DNA from: Rhynchopus sp. YZ270_cl-10
Lineage: Eukaryota; Euglenozoa; Diplonemea; Diplonemida; Diplonemidae
NCBI GenBank assembly: GCA_964035575.1
Contig: OZ037907.1
Coordinates: forward strand, 434,001 to 498,000
DNA: 64,000 nucleotides
Direction: 5' to 3'
Shown in pieces: positions 11,069 to 21,570 of the stretch. The notes beneath the pieces are model-generated. The model was not told the DNA's origin. It searched no databases and saw nothing but the letters and a program-made list of their open reading frames with translations. Within the stretch, counting starts at the first letter, position 1, and the number at the start of each line of letters is the position of its first letter. Position numbers and translations under genes: made by a program.

Positions 11069-12168
11069 AATCAGTCTAAATGGGAGCCAATTACCCCCCC
11101 CCCCTTGAGGGTCATATTCGGGTTTTGGGGGTAATATAAGGGGGGGGGGGGGGTAATAGACACCTACCTGTGTACCTGTGTACCTGTGTACCTGTGTACC
11201 TGTGTACCTGTGTACCTGTGTACCTGTGTACCTGTGTACCTGTGTACCTGTGTACCTGTGTACCTGTGTACCTGTGTACCTGTGTACCTGTGTACCTGTG
11301 TACCTGTGTACCTGTGTACCTGTGTACCTGTGTACCTGTGTACCTGTGTACCGTATTTGCGGGTTTGCGTATACCTGGGTACCCAGGTACCCAGTACCAT
11401 CTGGGACCCGGGTCTGGGACCCGGGACCGGCACCTGGGCCAGGACCAGGACCAGGATATACCAGGACCGGACCGGGACCAGGGACCGGGCTTATTCTCTG
11501 CTGTGAGCCCCTCTCGTCCTGGGCTGGACCTTAAATTGTATCCGGGGACCCTTTGTGGCACTCCTCCTGAAACTCTATGAAGGTCTGCCTGAGGGTAAAA
11601 GGTGCTGGGAATGCTACCCTGGGTGCTGAAGGCAGGCACATTACATGTGTGGAGGGACCTACTGGAGCCCTAGCCAGAGAAGCCCACTAGGAAACTGGGG
11701 TACGGATTGGAAGAGACCTTGCCGGTAGCCGGGAACCCTCCCTGGGCTAGTACAATGATGAAGCGAGTGTACCCAGTACCCAATACCGTGACTTCACCGG
11801 CCAACACCGGAAAACACCGGAAAACATGGTCAAAATTTGGTGGTATATACATAAGTACAAACAAAGGTTGGCTACCGTGCGCCGCAGGCGCACGGTACCC
11901 AACTTTTTTCCTTTTTCTTTCCCCTTTTCTCTGCTTTCTTTTGATTGCGCGAGCCGATTGCTCTCCACGGTGGGGTCACACGTGTGTCCACAGCAAATCC
12001 TTAAGGATTTCCTTCTACGTGGGACCACCTAAAGGGGGGGGGGGGGGGGGGTAATTGGCACTGAAAAATCTTGGGTTTCCGGATTTTGGAAAAAGGGGGT
12101 AATATAAGGGGGGGGGGGGGGGGGGTAATTGGCTAGGGGGGGGTAATTGGCTCCCATTTAGACTGATT
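11069..12168. mobile_element. 1.1-kb element with terminal inverted repeats (non-autonomous)
   Basis: The left end, AATCAGTCTAAATGGGAGCC followed by AATTACCCCCC (11069-11104), is the exact complement of the right end (12134-12168). Both ends run into G/C homopolymers, and GGTAATATAAGGGGG occurs near each end (11138 and 12098). Inside are an 8-bp minisatellite, alternating GGGACC/CCTGG words, and a strong hairpin with arms CCGTGCGCC/GGCGCACGG (about 11875-11900). No intact protein gene is present. Target-site duplications are not clear because the left flank is a T-run. Sequence at 11515-11585 also occurs inverted at 27835-27920. Confidence 0.6.
11163..11352. repeat. (TGTACCTG)n minisatellite
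   Basis: About 23 head-to-tail copies of an 8-base unit. Because 8 is not a multiple of 3, all frames are open and give repeating peptides (such as VHRYTGTQ), which I treat as meaningless. Confidence 0.95.
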
Positions 12169-13946
12169 GAAATATTGGTTTGTTTGAGACTACATCACGC
12201 TGGATGATACGGTCACCTGGTAGAGTTTCATATTTTCACTTGTTAGATTCTAAGAAGTGCACATAATAAGTGAACTGGTCGACACAACCTTTGATATTGA
12301 GTTGTGACCCAGTGGGTTCACTTGAGATGAAAGAACAAGGCAATGCTTCTGTACCCGCATCAAAATTGTGGGAAAAGCCCGCCAAAAGGGGCCCCTTGTT
12401 GCTGGGAGTTGGTTCTCGTGTTTGATCTTACCTCAGCAGGCATTCCTCTGAGTCCAACGCGTTTGGCCTCTGTCTGCGGCGTTGTACCGAAGGTGCACGA
12501 AGACAGGGTCTGGTGGTAATTTTTGCGGTGCCACATTCCCTCATGTGTGGGTCACCTCACACTTGAGGGCATGTACCACTGCATGGGTAATCTGGGTAGC
12601 TGCGACCACACAAGCACACTTGAGAGAATTTTATCAAAGTGAAATATCAAGCGACACTATCATGCGACCCCGTCATCCAGCGTGGTGTATTCTGGTTCTT
12701 TTCCCCCCACCCCCCTACCCCCTTTTCCCTACAACCTTCCTTCAACCCCTGCAGGGTAAGGTAAGTGATTTGTGCTACTTGCGTATTATTACAATAAGTT
12801 GGGAGAGGAACAAGACATATAACACGGTTTCTGTGTGGCAATCAATAATTGCCTGTCAAACGACAGACCGCCACACAGAAAGTAAACTGCCATGCAGAAC
12901 AGTGCACACACACATACACCTTGCTGAAGTGTGGAAGAGATGAGACTACTCTGCAGTGCAAAAGAAAACAAACAAACAAACAAACTAAAAAACAAGAAGA
13001 AGGAAATTAGATACATGGAGGAAAGAGAAAATAAAAATTGAAAGACGAATATGTGTACACAGCAAAAAAAAGGATGGGCCTTTTTTTCCCCTTTATTTTC
13101 ATCTGAAAACGGCCAGACATCTTCTGCTGAAGAGTGGTACGCTTGCTACCGGTTGCCGTTTCGTGCTCTGAGTGCAAATCACCCTTTCACAGCATCGAGA
13201 AGCCGCCAGCACAGCATTTTTTTTAACCCCCTAGCCAGAGTTTTTTTAGCTTGCATTAAATAGAAGGGCAGTGAGGAAGCACAAAATAGTCCCGCATGCC
13301 CCTCCGACCGGCATAATCTTTGACCCCACCCAACCAAAAGAGAAAAACATAAAAATATGCCTCCTGGGCAGGCACCTCGATAACCTCGATAAAAGAGGTG
13401 TGTGTCAGAGACGAAAGCATCGGATGCCCTGACTGGGTTTTTATTTTTTGAAAACTTGGTTGTTTTAGTGTAGACACACCCGAAGATGAACTCCACCATT
13501 TTTTTTTTTAAATATAGAACGGAGGTAAATATTTGTTAAGAATGGTGTAGGAATGGGAGAGCATGGTCAGAAGACGTGGCTCTGATTGACTGTACATTCA
13601 AACGCCTCTGTAGCAAAGGACAATCACCACGCCAAAGGTGGATTCTGCACCTTTTTAAAACTTAGTCGTATTAGTATAGACTGATCGAAGGGTTGCTTTG
13701 AAGCGAAATTATATTTGGTTGTATTAGAAAAAGACACCCGAAAGATAAGCTCCACCTTAGCCACCCTATGGCAAATGGCAAGCATGCTGTGACACTTCAT
13801 AAAAAACTGTAAAGTTTTATTTTTTTCACAGCAAAAAAAAAAATATGGGTTCAGAGAATCTGGAGCCACTTTCAAATATTTTATTTTCTGTTCACAACTA
13901 TCGTTCTTTTTTCTTCTGAAAAGTTGAATTGTCACCCCCCATTTTT

Positions 13947-16900
13947 TCACGTCGGCACCGGATCGAACGCCATCACACCGGAGTGCACACGACCTCTGTT
14001 CCGCATCACGCTCGCAACCCTTTTGAGGACTGGATCGTTCCCTGCCTTTTCTTCTAACGCATTTGCGTCGTTGGAGGCGAAGATTGAACGGTAGTCCTTG
14101 GACCAAGCCCAGGTGTTGCTTTCACTTCGAGCGTACACGAGGAACTTGTCTTCACCAGAGGAGAGGGTGTCAGTGTTGACTTGGTATACGTGGAGGTCAC
14201 CTGCCCAGATGTCTGCGGGCACGGCGTTCCAGACGGTGATGGGGCGGATGTACGGTGCCAAGAGACGGTCCGTCGCTTTCCCGGAGAGGTTCGTGTACAG
14301 ACACGCCACACCAAAGGCAAAGGTGGTTGCGTTCAACAGCTCCGCAACCTCGACGCTCGCACCACTCACCGTCACAAAGCGTTTGCTTCCAGCAAAGAGA
14401 TACCCCGAGAGGGCAGGGCCGGTTACTATCGAGGAGGTAAACGGATATTGGACTGGGGCGGTTGAGGAGTGCACCAGACCTGCCAGGCGGAGGGACGACT
14501 CGACGTGGGATTGGCAGCGTTTCGCGACGTTGAAGGAGACAACGACGGAGCGGCTGAGCACACACTCGATGCTCCCCCCAGAGCGCTCCACACCTCGCAT
14601 GATGAAGTCCAGCGCTGCGTTGAGCACCTGCGAGATCTCATCCGGCGTCTTCGCCTGATGGACCACCCCAGGTGGTGGGTTGTCAAAGTCATAGCGGCTG
14701 TTCATACTATACGCAGTCTGCGGGGAACCCATGCTTGCCTCAGACGACGTCGGGTCCACCTCATGGTACGGAACACGTGTCTGGATGCGCACAACGCTTG
14801 CCAAATCGACCTGCCGGAGACTCTCGTTTGAGGCGACCTATATTGTGTGTAATAAAACAAAGAAAAGTTTATAAGCTGAACCTAAGCCTCTGCTTAGTCA
14901 CCTTATCATATTCGTTATCGCACAGCATCAGCTGCGCTGGCTTCCACAAGGTTGTTGTCAGGGATGATGTCATTTCCCCAACCGGAGTTCGTAATTAAAC
15001 AAAAGAGCAGTTGAGTGCTAAAACGCATCTCGTCTAGTCGAGCGCAAAGGGTGAAAAAAGGTGGGTGTGTACCGTAAGAGAACGGAGGCGATTCACAACA
15101 AAACAAAAATGCTCGAGAGACTGGTTTCTCTTTGCACCCCCATTTCCCCTCGCATACCATTATTGCCGGCGCAAAATCCCCCCCTTCTACCGGAGAAAAG
15201 CAGAGCATCTCTGTGTTGTGCCCCTCCGCCTCCGGCGGCTTCTCTTCATGCAGATGCAGGTTCGTTGTGACACCACGTTCCAGCGCGGTCCGGATCGCTG
15301 CGATACGGTTCGGCATTGTATTGAGCACAAGCAGCTGGAGGGCCACTGTTTCGTCCATGCCTTTGAGTGCTGTCTGGCCTGCAGGGAGAACCGACACCTT
15401 TTCTTTGAGACTCGGCCACGCTGCTGCAAGAGTCGTCTCTGTCACCCCCACACTCCCCTCCATGCTGACAGAGACGATACGCGCCGCACGGTTCACCGTA
15501 TCCCCAAAGTAATCATGTCTCCCGGTGATCTGGTTTTGCTCAGAGTCGATCGCACCGTAGTGGACGCCAATACGGATCCGCAGGCCACTCCAGGTCGCTT
15601 CCTCATAACGACTGCAGGGGACCTCTCGGAGGTCGCAAGGCCAGGCAAGCTTGGTGAGGTCCTCCTGCATGCTGAGACCACACTGAATAGAATCAACCAA
15701 ACGCTCAAAGGCAATCATAAACGAATCCCCGATGGTTTTGACTTCGTATCCGGAGTGCTTTTCTGTTGTTGTCCTCAACAGCTTATCATGCAGCCTCAAC
15801 GCTACTCGCATCGCCTCAGGCACAGTCTTCCACAACAGCGACGAACTCACAATATCTGTAAACATCAGGGCACACACCCCGGTAGACCCTGGCGCCGCCA
15901 CCGCCACCTTCTTCGGCGGCGCACTCAGCTGCGACAGAGAAGATGACACTGCAGAAGGGAAATCTGTCTGCGCATCAAACAACGTTTCTGGCAGGAAACA
16001 TCGATAGCGTCGCAGATTGGTGAGGATCAATTCAAGTGAGACATGAATGTCGGGAGGAAGTTCCGCTTTAATATCGCATGACAACGTAGACATCCGCTTT
16101 GACGAATGCCGTATCATCCCCGGTGACTCCGTAGCATCATATAGCTCTGCTGCGGCACCGTCCAGATCAAGATCCGCCAGCATCTTTAATATCAAATCGA
16201 TCACCTTAATCGAGGACGACGTCACCGTGCAACTCCCCCTCCCATGCCCTCCCAGCATCACATTCTCTCTCGAAGCAGATCGCACCCCTGCGAACACAGA
16301 GGATCCCTCCTTCAACAGCTCCCTCCTCCCCGCCTCCCCCCAGAGAGGATGCTGCTTGCGTATTCCCTCAGATACCGCGGCAGGGATGTGCGGTGGGAGT
16401 TCCACCTCGATGGAGGTTACCGTTTCCTTGGGACAATCCATCGTGCCCAGAACCACAGCGTACAGTACAACACTCAGAACGTTTAGCGCGGAAAGCACCG
16501 CATTTCCTGTACGCAGTGTAGAGGTTGCTTCTAAATCAACCAAATCGCTTGCTTCTGCTAACCCAACCTGGTCTGTCAAACCAAATAACAGCATTTCTTC
16601 CAATAACGCAGTGCAAACCCATAATACCACTGCAAATGCCACCATCCTGCATACTCTTGCATTGAGTTCCAAAGAATGCGAAGCGAAGACTAAAACCGGA
16701 AGATACGAAGCGGATCGAGAATGCAAACTTAATGCGTGGTAGTCAGACAGTACACCCGCAATGAGATATCCTGCTATTGCCGCGGTTGCGGGAAGGTGCG
16801 CGAGGGAGGGCTCTTTTGAGGTAGCGAGGAGGGCACCCAACACTGCTGATGCTGCCAACACTATACCCCCTGCCGCACCTTTAACAGCAAAAGAATGCAC

Positions 16901-17077
16901 TACAGCAATCGCAATCTGTGTAATCCCCAACACAACCCCGGTGCAGACCAAAACAAACGCAGTTTTCCGCTGTCGTGACCCACAAAGCGTCCACATCCAT
17001 ACATCAACCGATAAGCGTTGACTACCAGAAGCTGTCACAGCAGGGAGCTCTACGGTATGAGAGCCCGCCTCCCGCAT
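13947..17077 (-). CDS. receptor-type adenylate cyclase, catalytic domain plus degenerate second cyclase domain
   Basis: Exons are 17077-15158 and 14837-13947 (936 residues). The intron (5' GTATGCG, 3' ATATAG) joins in phase 0. The N-terminus has about six hydrophobic helices (residues 40-212), then a linker with NLRRYRCFLPETLF, a motif common before protist cyclase domains. The class III domain spans about 398-585 with metal-binding D408 (FTD) and D451 (KTIGD), base-contacting K447 and D522 (HDYFG), and transition-state N529 and R533, so adenylate is the likely substrate. The second exon encodes another cyclase-like fold (GGSIECVLSRSV, VTGPALSGYLFAGSKRFVTV, GASVEVAELL) in which the Asp, Asn and Arg positions are replaced. 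It should therefore be inactive, perhaps regulatory. A TTTCCCAG acceptor lies just before the ATG. The intron carries a dispersed two-hairpin element. Confidence 0.82.
14867..14950 (-). repeat. dispersed two-hairpin element inside the cyclase intron
   Basis: It shares with 5543-5630 the order TTATAAG-TGAACC-TAAGCC-(loop)-GCTTAGTCACC-TTATCATATTCGTTATCG-CACAGCATCAGCTGCG. Here the first loop is shortened (CCTC only). It lies wholly between the inferred 5' and 3' splice sites. Confidence 0.5.
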
Positions 17078-17751
17078 TTCTCTGGGAAAGAGAGAAAGCG
17101 TAAGGTAAGGGGAGGGGAGAGGAGGGGAGGGCTTTGGTGAGTTTAGTTTTTTTAAATTGCAAAGCCGTGTGCTGTTTCAAAAAAATGTTTGCAGAGTAGT
17201 ATAGAGAAAATAAAGGGCTCTCTGATGGACAGCAAGGTGAAGTAGAAGAAGAAAAGAAAAAAAGGGTTGGGTTAAGATGAGCGACCGGATTTGTCACCCC
17301 CAAAAAAAAAACTAAAAATGGAGCAAAATGGAGGGAAAAAGAACCCCAAGAAGCTTGGAGGAATGCCAAATAAACAAAAATAAACAATCAAATAGTCAAA
17401 GAAACACCTTTTTCTTGGGGGGAGGAAATGTTTTGACCGTAGTACCTACCCACAGCTTTGCCTCTTTTTTTTTTTTTACTCGTCAACTACGCGGAGCTTC
17501 CTCTTCACCATTATTTGTTAGGGGGATGGGGAGGGGGAAGGAAAGGAGGGGGGATAAGGGTGCCTGTATGATTGTGAAGTATTTTTTAAAAATGGGGATA
17601 TTTTTGAGGTGAGAAAGTACAACAAAAGGGAGGGTCCTTTTTCTTTGTGCATTTTGAGCACATTTGTTCTAACACACACACACACAAACAGACGTTGTCT
17701 GTGAATAAGACATTATTGTTTTGTTCTAGGTTCTAAAGAAACGAAAAGGTT

Positions 17752-17790
17752 ATAAGATGAACCTAAGCCTCTCGTGCTTAGTCACCTGAA
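17752..17790 (-). repeat. CTCTCGT-loop hairpin
   Basis: AAGATGA (17754-17760), two-base bulge AC, CTAAG, loop CCTCTCGTG, CTTAG, TCACCT, with one G:T wobble against the copy at 964. It lies about 140 bases 3' of the VWA3-like gene. The rest of 17078-17927 is low-complexity, and I see no gene. Confidence 0.62.
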
Positions 17791-17927
17791 AATTTGAAGA
17801 CGAATTGCCCCCCAACCAAGGCAAAAACACCTCACCCCACCTCACATCCGAGGCATTCATTCCCCCACGGGGGTTATCAAAAAAACCCCCCTCAATCCTG
17901 CTAAAACACGCAAATTCCCCTTTCGCA

Positions 17928-20837
17928 CTACAGCCCTTCAAACACCCCTCCTGTCTCCCTCGCAATGTCACTGTAGAAGGTGGCCTCCCCTGCATCGGGT
18001 TCGCTGTTCAACATAAAGATGGAGACAGGGGTGCACATCACCTTCCGCAGCTCGCACAGCACATTCTTTGCCAGAACCTGGCTCTGCATTGCTGCCACCT
18101 TCGGCAGCCCCGACACTGCGACGTGCACTCCTTTAATCACCCCCCACCCCTCTGCTCTTGCATATTGGTACGCACACCGAATCATACCCACAAATCCCTT
18201 TTCAGATGGATGCTTCAAACCCGGTGTATCCAACGGCACTTCAAGCAACCTCCGATCCTTTTGTAACATCGACGACGACAGCACGACCAACCCCTCTCCA
18301 TTAAACAACACCACAACGAAGGCACCCTTCTGCTTATCCACCACCCGTTTCAGCTGTGACAAACCCAAATCATATGCGAAAGTGTCACCTCCCCCTTCTG
18401 GCACCTCCAACGCCACCACAACACAACCCCCTTCCTCTACCGCAAGAAAGGGGAGAGCGAAGGACTGCAGTTTGGTTCCTCCACCTCCACCTCCACCTCC
18501 TCCTCCACGGTGCTGCGATTCCACCACTGTATCATGAGGAGATGCGTGAAACCCACCAGCACCTTGCTCCACCTTATACACCCCAGGAGGGAGGTACCAC
18601 AACGACAGAGGCGTCTCTGAGCTCTCAGAAAGAGACTGCAACACCTTTGATATGGAAAGACATCGTGTCGTGGTTATACGAATGCAATCAGACCTTAAAT
18701 GCGATGAAATAGTATCGACGCCAATCATTGGAGTAAACTCTGCATAAATTGTGTCTTGGATAACCCCTAAATCGCTTCCAAGAAATGGAATGTCAAATGT
18801 ACGAGGAATATTTCCGTCTCTTCCCAAAGTTTTCCGAAGACGGCGGATAGGGAGAGACCTGGCGCTTGAAATAGAATCTGGTATATTCCCGAGAAGAATC
18901 TTCTCGAGAAAAAATAGGCAAAGAGCGTGCCCTATGGGGGTAGAGGTTTCGATGGTTCTGTCGTCTCGCGCTGCCCGATATAAATCCCGAAAGGTGCCTG
19001 CCATCCCCCACAGCACCCCATCCCCTCTCCCCGCAGTGCTAAACCCCGCCACCACCTTGTCTCGGAGAAGCTCCTCCATTTTGAGGCTACCACAGTCCAT
19101 TTGTGAACAAACTAATGCCTCGAAGAGATGCTTCGAGACCCTCTCAAACTCCTGCAACGCATTTTCTCTTGAACGATGTATAGTACCTAAGATATGCCCA
19201 TAGGAAGGGCGATAAAAAGCTCGTTTCCCTCTCTTCATTAAAGAGGTGACGACATGGCAGGGTTGGGTCCGCAGCGGGGCAACCACCGCAGCAAAATTAC
19301 TGAGAACCGAAACCACAACATCAGACTCGATTGGGGTGAACTCCGCGGTGTCCCAGGGTACCTCTTCCCCTTCCCCTTCTGGATTGATAATTATGCCATA
19401 GTGTTCATATTCAGCGAAGGAAGACTCAAATGTGATCCCACCGTTTTCATTGAGGTACGCGCCGCCTCTAAGAAGGAGCCATGCCCACGGTGTGGAATTG
19501 TTTGGTGATAAAACGATGCCTCCTGAAACATCGCTCTCGCAGGTGTAAATGGCGCGTCCATTTGAGGTCCATTCGTGTGGTATATTGCTTGCGTCGGTTA
19601 CCATGCGTTTGTATGTTTTGCCTGCATGGTCGAAGATATCGGGTGCATTGTATTGATTTGCTTCGTATGAAGTTAATGAACAGCTTTGTACTTCAGAAAT
19701 GCTTTGAAAGGTGCAGTCCGTAGGGGTAATTATATCGTCAAATTCTTCCGAAAAAAATGTTTTTGCACCATAAGAAATTACAAATGAATGATCTGAAAGC
19801 AAAAAGGTGTCGGGACAATATACCCAAGACGTTGCATCGTCGGAAAGAAGAAACCCGCCGCAGGATTCGTGGTTTTCGTGCACCCAAACCGGGAGGCCTT
19901 GGTATAATACAGCAGGAAGCATGGTAAGCAGCTTTGGCTCTTCCACTAGGCCTTCTAAATAAAAATGTGGGGGGAAAAACTCTCGCACCTCACCAAGAAC
20001 ACACTCTACCCCTTCCACCAGCTCTGGTGTCGAAGAAATGTTTACTACAGCGTTTTCTCTGTGGATGAGACCCTCTAAGGACAGCCCTTCCTCCTGCTGA
20101 GAATATAACGCTGTAAAATGGGGTTCGGTAGCATCCGTTCCGAACACCCCAAGCAGCTCGCATGCTTGGTACGCTCGGTAGTAATTTGTGGTTTTCTTCG
20201 GTTTGGTCATATCGTTGCTCGCATTATTCAGTGTAAAGCAGAGAAGAAACAGTTCCTGTTGTTTTCCTCTATTCTGTATAAGCGCTGCCCTCCGAATCCC
20301 ACAGTACCCCGCAAACGAAGGCGTCATACCACCAAAACCCTTCCCTGCAGAGAAGAATGCGGGGAGAAATGCAAAATTCTGCTTCACCTCTGAAAACACT
20401 AACGCACTTTCTTCTGACACCCCAAAAATGCGAGAAAATATTCCACACCCGGACACCATTGCGTATCGCGCGCCAGAATCAATACTGAGACACTTCGTTT
20501 CCAACACCGGTGAATACAAAGAGGACCGCCGATCATGGGTCAGAAGCTTGCGGTTTTGCGTTGTTTTTAGAAGCCGTTTCTGGCGCTTTCTGCGTCCTTC
20601 AGGAGACAGCGCTGAGACCGGATGAGGTGCTGGGCGGAAGACATCAGTTCGGGTGGTCCAAGACCAGTCATGCCTCATACGATGCGAGGTTACGATAGAT
20701 CCCTTCCCTCTAACATCTCGTTCCTTCAAGTTCTTCAAACAGCGTTGGTCCAACGCAAGCTCATCCGAAAGAGACGCAAAAGTTTCATTAAGTTTCCGCT
20801 GTTCCCATGACTCAGTTGGACGGTTCGTCAAATTCAT
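17928..20837 (-). CDS. large protein with C-terminal von Willebrand A-like domain (VWA3-like)
   Basis: 969 residues from the Met at 20837. The open frame extends 55 codons upstream but is Phe/Pro low-complexity, so that Met is preferred. The N-terminal 120 residues are basic. The middle contains several beta-rich segments (for example PVWVHENHESCGGFLLSDDA and WVYCPDTFLLSDHSFVISYG) that could be small barrel-like modules. After a Gly-run near residue 800, the last 220 residues follow a VWA pattern: AFVVVLFNGEGLVVLSSSML, a helix containing GFVGMIRCAYQYA, the strand GVHVAVSGLP, then FMLNSEPD..ATFYSDIARETGGVFEG, like the ends of VWA3A/VWA3B proteins of flagellated cells. The metal-site DxSxS is not evident. 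A ciliary role is inference. Confidence 0.68.
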   Translation of the reverse strand: MNLTNRPTESWEQRKLNETFASLSDELALDQRCLKNLKERDVRGKGSIVTSHRMRHDWSWTTRTDVFRPAPHPVSALSPEGRRKRQKRLLKTTQNRKLLTHDRRSSLYSPVLETKCLSIDSGARYAMVSGCGIFSRIFGVSEESALVFSEVKQNFAFLPAFFSAGKGFGGMTPSFAGYCGIRRAALIQNRGKQQELFLLCFTLNNASNDMTKPKKTTNYYRAYQACELLGVFGTDATEPHFTALYSQQEEGLSLEGLIHRENAVVNISSTPELVEGVECVLGEVREFFPPHFYLEGLVEEPKLLTMLPAVLYQGLPVWVHENHESCGGFLLSDDATSWVYCPDTFLLSDHSFVISYGAKTFFSEEFDDIITPTDCTFQSISEVQSCSLTSYEANQYNAPDIFDHAGKTYKRMVTDASNIPHEWTSNGRAIYTCESDVSGGIVLSPNNSTPWAWLLLRGGAYLNENGGITFESSFAEYEHYGIIINPEGEGEEVPWDTAEFTPIESDVVVSVLSNFAAVVAPLRTQPCHVVTSLMKRGKRAFYRPSYGHILGTIHRSRENALQEFERVSKHLFEALVCSQMDCGSLKMEELLRDKVVAGFSTAGRGDGVLWGMAGTFRDLYRAARDDRTIETSTPIGHALCLFFLEKILLGNIPDSISSARSLPIRRLRKTLGRDGNIPRTFDIPFLGSDLGVIQDTIYAEFTPMIGVDTISSHLRSDCIRITTTRCLSISKVLQSLSESSETPLSLWYLPPGVYKVEQGAGGFHASPHDTVVESQHRGGGGGGGGGGTKLQSFALPFLAVEEGGCVVVALEVPEGGGDTFAYDLGLSQLKRVVDKQKGAFVVVLFNGEGLVVLSSSMLQKDRRLLEVPLDTPGLKHPSEKGFVGMIRCAYQYARAEGWGVIKGVHVAVSGLPKVAAMQSQVLAKNVLCELRKVMCTPVSIFMLNSEPDAGEATFYSDIARETGGVFEGL

Positions 20838-21570
20838 GCACCTTTTTATGTGAAAAGGTGGAAAAAAAAATTCGTTGAAAGAAGGGAAAAAAAACTCAGA
20901 GAAAGGTTGCGGTCTAAGCCTCGCAGTATAAAAAAAAATGTAGTGTAAGATCTGTGGGTAAATTGGTGGAATTTGAGGGAGGTGGGAGGTGAGAAGACCC
21001 ACAAATGGTACTATGTATCACCAAGTGGCTCTATCAAAAGAAAAGAAAAATACGCAGAATCATTATGAGGCCCTGAATTTGAAAATTGAAAAGGGGAGAA
21101 GTGAGTGGGATACAGCTTTTTTTTTATTGTACGGGTTTGTTCTACAAACGCGAGGTTTTATAAAAAGTAGTTTTTTTTTTGTGGGGGAAAAAGATAAAAG
21201 GTACAAACAGGAAAAAAAAAGGGGGGTGGAAAAACGTTTTTTTTGTTTTGTTTTGTTTCGGAGTACAAAGTGGAGAAATGGGACGGGAAAGGGGTAATAT
21301 TTTGTTTACAACACAAATGTGGGACGGAAAAAGTGCAGGAACAAAAAAAAAGGGGGGGGTTGAATTTTTGTATGTGGAGATTTGTTGCACTTTCACTACA
21401 GCAAAGCAGTGGTCGCAAAAAGGTAATAGAAAAGAATGGAAAAAGGCAAGTCTTTTATTCACAACAAAAAAAAAAAAAAGAAAAAAAAAAAGCAAAAGAC
21501 AAAAAAAAAAGACACAAACAAAGATTCTTTGATTGCAAGAATGTGGATTACAATAAATATCACATCCGCA

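Noticed and set aside
11163-11639. Repeating proteins of the VHRYTGTQ and YLCTCVPV type
   Set aside because: They come from an 8-bp tandem repeat that is open in every frame on both strands.
12482-12943. 153-codon plus-strand frame
   Set aside because: No domain, many Trp/Cys/Thr, AT-rich with homopyrimidine runs; no similarity to neighbouring genes.
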